Assembly (NCBI GenBank): GCA_913049565.1
Contig: CAJWZG010000139.1
Coordinates: 1 to 7,528 of the forward strand
Origin: an uncultured Gammaproteobacteria bacterium
GTDB lineage: Bacteria; Pseudomonadota; Gammaproteobacteria; Pseudomonadales; Azotimanducaceae_A
DNA: 7,528 nt
Direction of reading: 5' to 3'
A program made the translations under genes and the position numbers. The notes beneath the pieces are model-generated. The model had not been told where the DNA came from. It ran no database searches and was given only the letters and a program-made list of their open reading frames with translations. Positions 6,882-7,528 of the stretch are shown in pieces; the first letter of the stretch is position 1; every line of letters begins with the position of its first letter.

Positions 6882-7499
6882 TTAGGTATCTTTCTTTTCT
6901 TCTTCTGTTCCAGTTTCGTCAGCATCCGACGCCACTTTAGAGTCGCCGTCGTCAGCCTGAGCAGTGGCATCTTCTATGGTTGTGTCGGCGCTGTCTGCGG
7001 AAGCGTCTTCAGCCACTGCGTCCGCGCTCTCTTCAACTACCGCTTCTGTCGCTATCTCTTTCTCTTCGACTTCCTGAGCAGTATCGCCTGACGATATCGC
7101 TTGAGCACTAGCGTAATCTTCGTCCATCTCCTCAACAACGATGGGGCGACCAACCAGTTCGATATAGGCCATAGGTGCCGCATCGCCGGTACGAAATCCA
7201 CACTTCAAAATTCGTGTGTAACCGCCTGGACGATCTTGATAGCGGGGACCGAATTCTGTGAACAGTTTGCCTACCGCTGCCTTACTTCGCGTGCGGGAGA
7301 ACGCTAAGCGACGGTTCGCCACGGAGTCCTCTTTCGCCAATGTAATCAGCGGTTCTACAACACGTCGCAGTTCTTTCGCTTTTGGCAGCGTTGTCTTAAT
7401 CACTTCACTCTCAATCAAAGACGCAGCCATATTGCTGAACATCGCCTTACGGTGTGAGCTATTCCGATTTAATTGTCTGCCACTCTTTCGATGACGCAT
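6882..7499 (-). CDS. rplQ: 50S ribosomal protein L17 with a long acidic C-terminal extension
   Basis: L17 is a large-subunit ribosomal protein near the exit of the peptide tunnel. Residues 1-117 follow E. coli L17 (127 aa) nearly without gaps: [51 protein letters not shown], and [15 protein letters not shown] ending in APMAYIELV. From about residue 120 the protein continues for some 85 residues of low-complexity Glu/Asp/Ala/Ser/Thr sequence. By my count residues 121-205 hold 30 acidic residues and 4 lysines, and no cysteine or tryptophan, so the tail is probably disordered. The total of 205 residues is far longer than usual. The ATG at 7499-7497 has AGGA at 7510-7507, 7 bases upstream. In most bacteria rplQ closes the alpha operon after rpoA, but rpoA is not visible in the 29 bases left. 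The aminotransferase follows after 3 bases. Core identity is certain; the tail is in frame with no sign of frameshift. Confidence 0.98.
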   Translation of the reverse strand: MRHRKSGRQLNRNSSHRKAMFSNMAASLIESEVIKTTLPKAKELRRVVEPLITLAKEDSVANRRLAFSRTRSKAAVGKLFTEFGPRYQDRPGGYTRILKCGFRTGDAAPMAYIELVGRPIVVEEMDEDYASAQAISSGDTAQEVEEKEIATEAVVEESADAVAEDASADSADTTIEDATAQADDGDSKVASDADETGTEEEKKDT

Positions 7500-7528
7500 T
7501 GTTCGTTCCTGTCGCTATTGTTTGCGTT

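Noticed and set aside
6861..7499. Plus-strand open frames of 68-78 codons opposite rplQ
   Set aside because: They mirror the repetitive acidic-tail codons and the L17 core; no start signals or family resemblance.
7500..7528. End of rpoA upstream of rplQ
   Set aside because: Expected from gene order, but the 29 bases are too few to show any recognisable RpoA C-terminus.

Overview
The window looks like ordinary chromosomal DNA from a gammaproteobacterium. UvrA, SSB and ribosomal protein L17 follow the Escherichia coli proteins closely. In UvrA both Walker lysines and all eight zinc cysteines fall at the E. coli residue numbers. Base composition is moderate and even, and there are no insertion sequences, tRNAs, phage genes or CRISPR repeats. 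The rplQ / uvrA / ssb neighbourhood recalls the rpoA-rplQ ... uvrA ... ssb region of Pseudomonas. The lineage below class level is not decidable from the sequence; a marine, Pseudomonas- or Cellvibrio-like gammaproteobacterium is only a guess.

Layout, left to right. Minus strand: the N-terminal 176 codons of proA (proline synthesis), cut by the window edge, preceded by a stand-alone LON substrate-binding-domain protein. Plus strand, diverging from the LON gene across a 63-base spacer: uppP (undecaprenyl-diphosphate phosphatase). It converges with ssb, with only 12 bases between the stops, and those bases include a perfect 10-base palindrome. ssb (minus) and uvrA (plus) diverge from a 195-base spacer, the classical arrangement of these two DNA-repair genes. 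That spacer holds candidate promoters for both genes and several short inverted and direct repeats, but no intact enterobacterial-type LexA box. uvrA converges with a class V aminotransferase of the alanine/serine-glyoxylate type, separated by a perfect 9-bp hairpin that straddles the uvrA stop codon. The aminotransferase starts 3 bases after the stop of rplQ. The rplQ product carries an unusual acidic C-terminal extension of about 85 residues.

The genes do not form one pathway. They are housekeeping units: proline synthesis, lipid-carrier recycling for the cell wall, replication and repair (ssb/uvrA), glyoxylate/amino-acid transamination, and the end of the ribosomal alpha operon. I find no credible undescribed multi-gene system. 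The points most worth a second look are the L17 acidic tail, the L17-aminotransferase coupling, the repeat-bearing ssb-uvrA spacer, the possible leaderless proA transcript and the hairpin over the uvrA stop. No stretch longer than 300 bases lacks a gene. Bases 7500-7528, upstream of rplQ, hold only its ribosome binding site and no recognisable end of rpoA.
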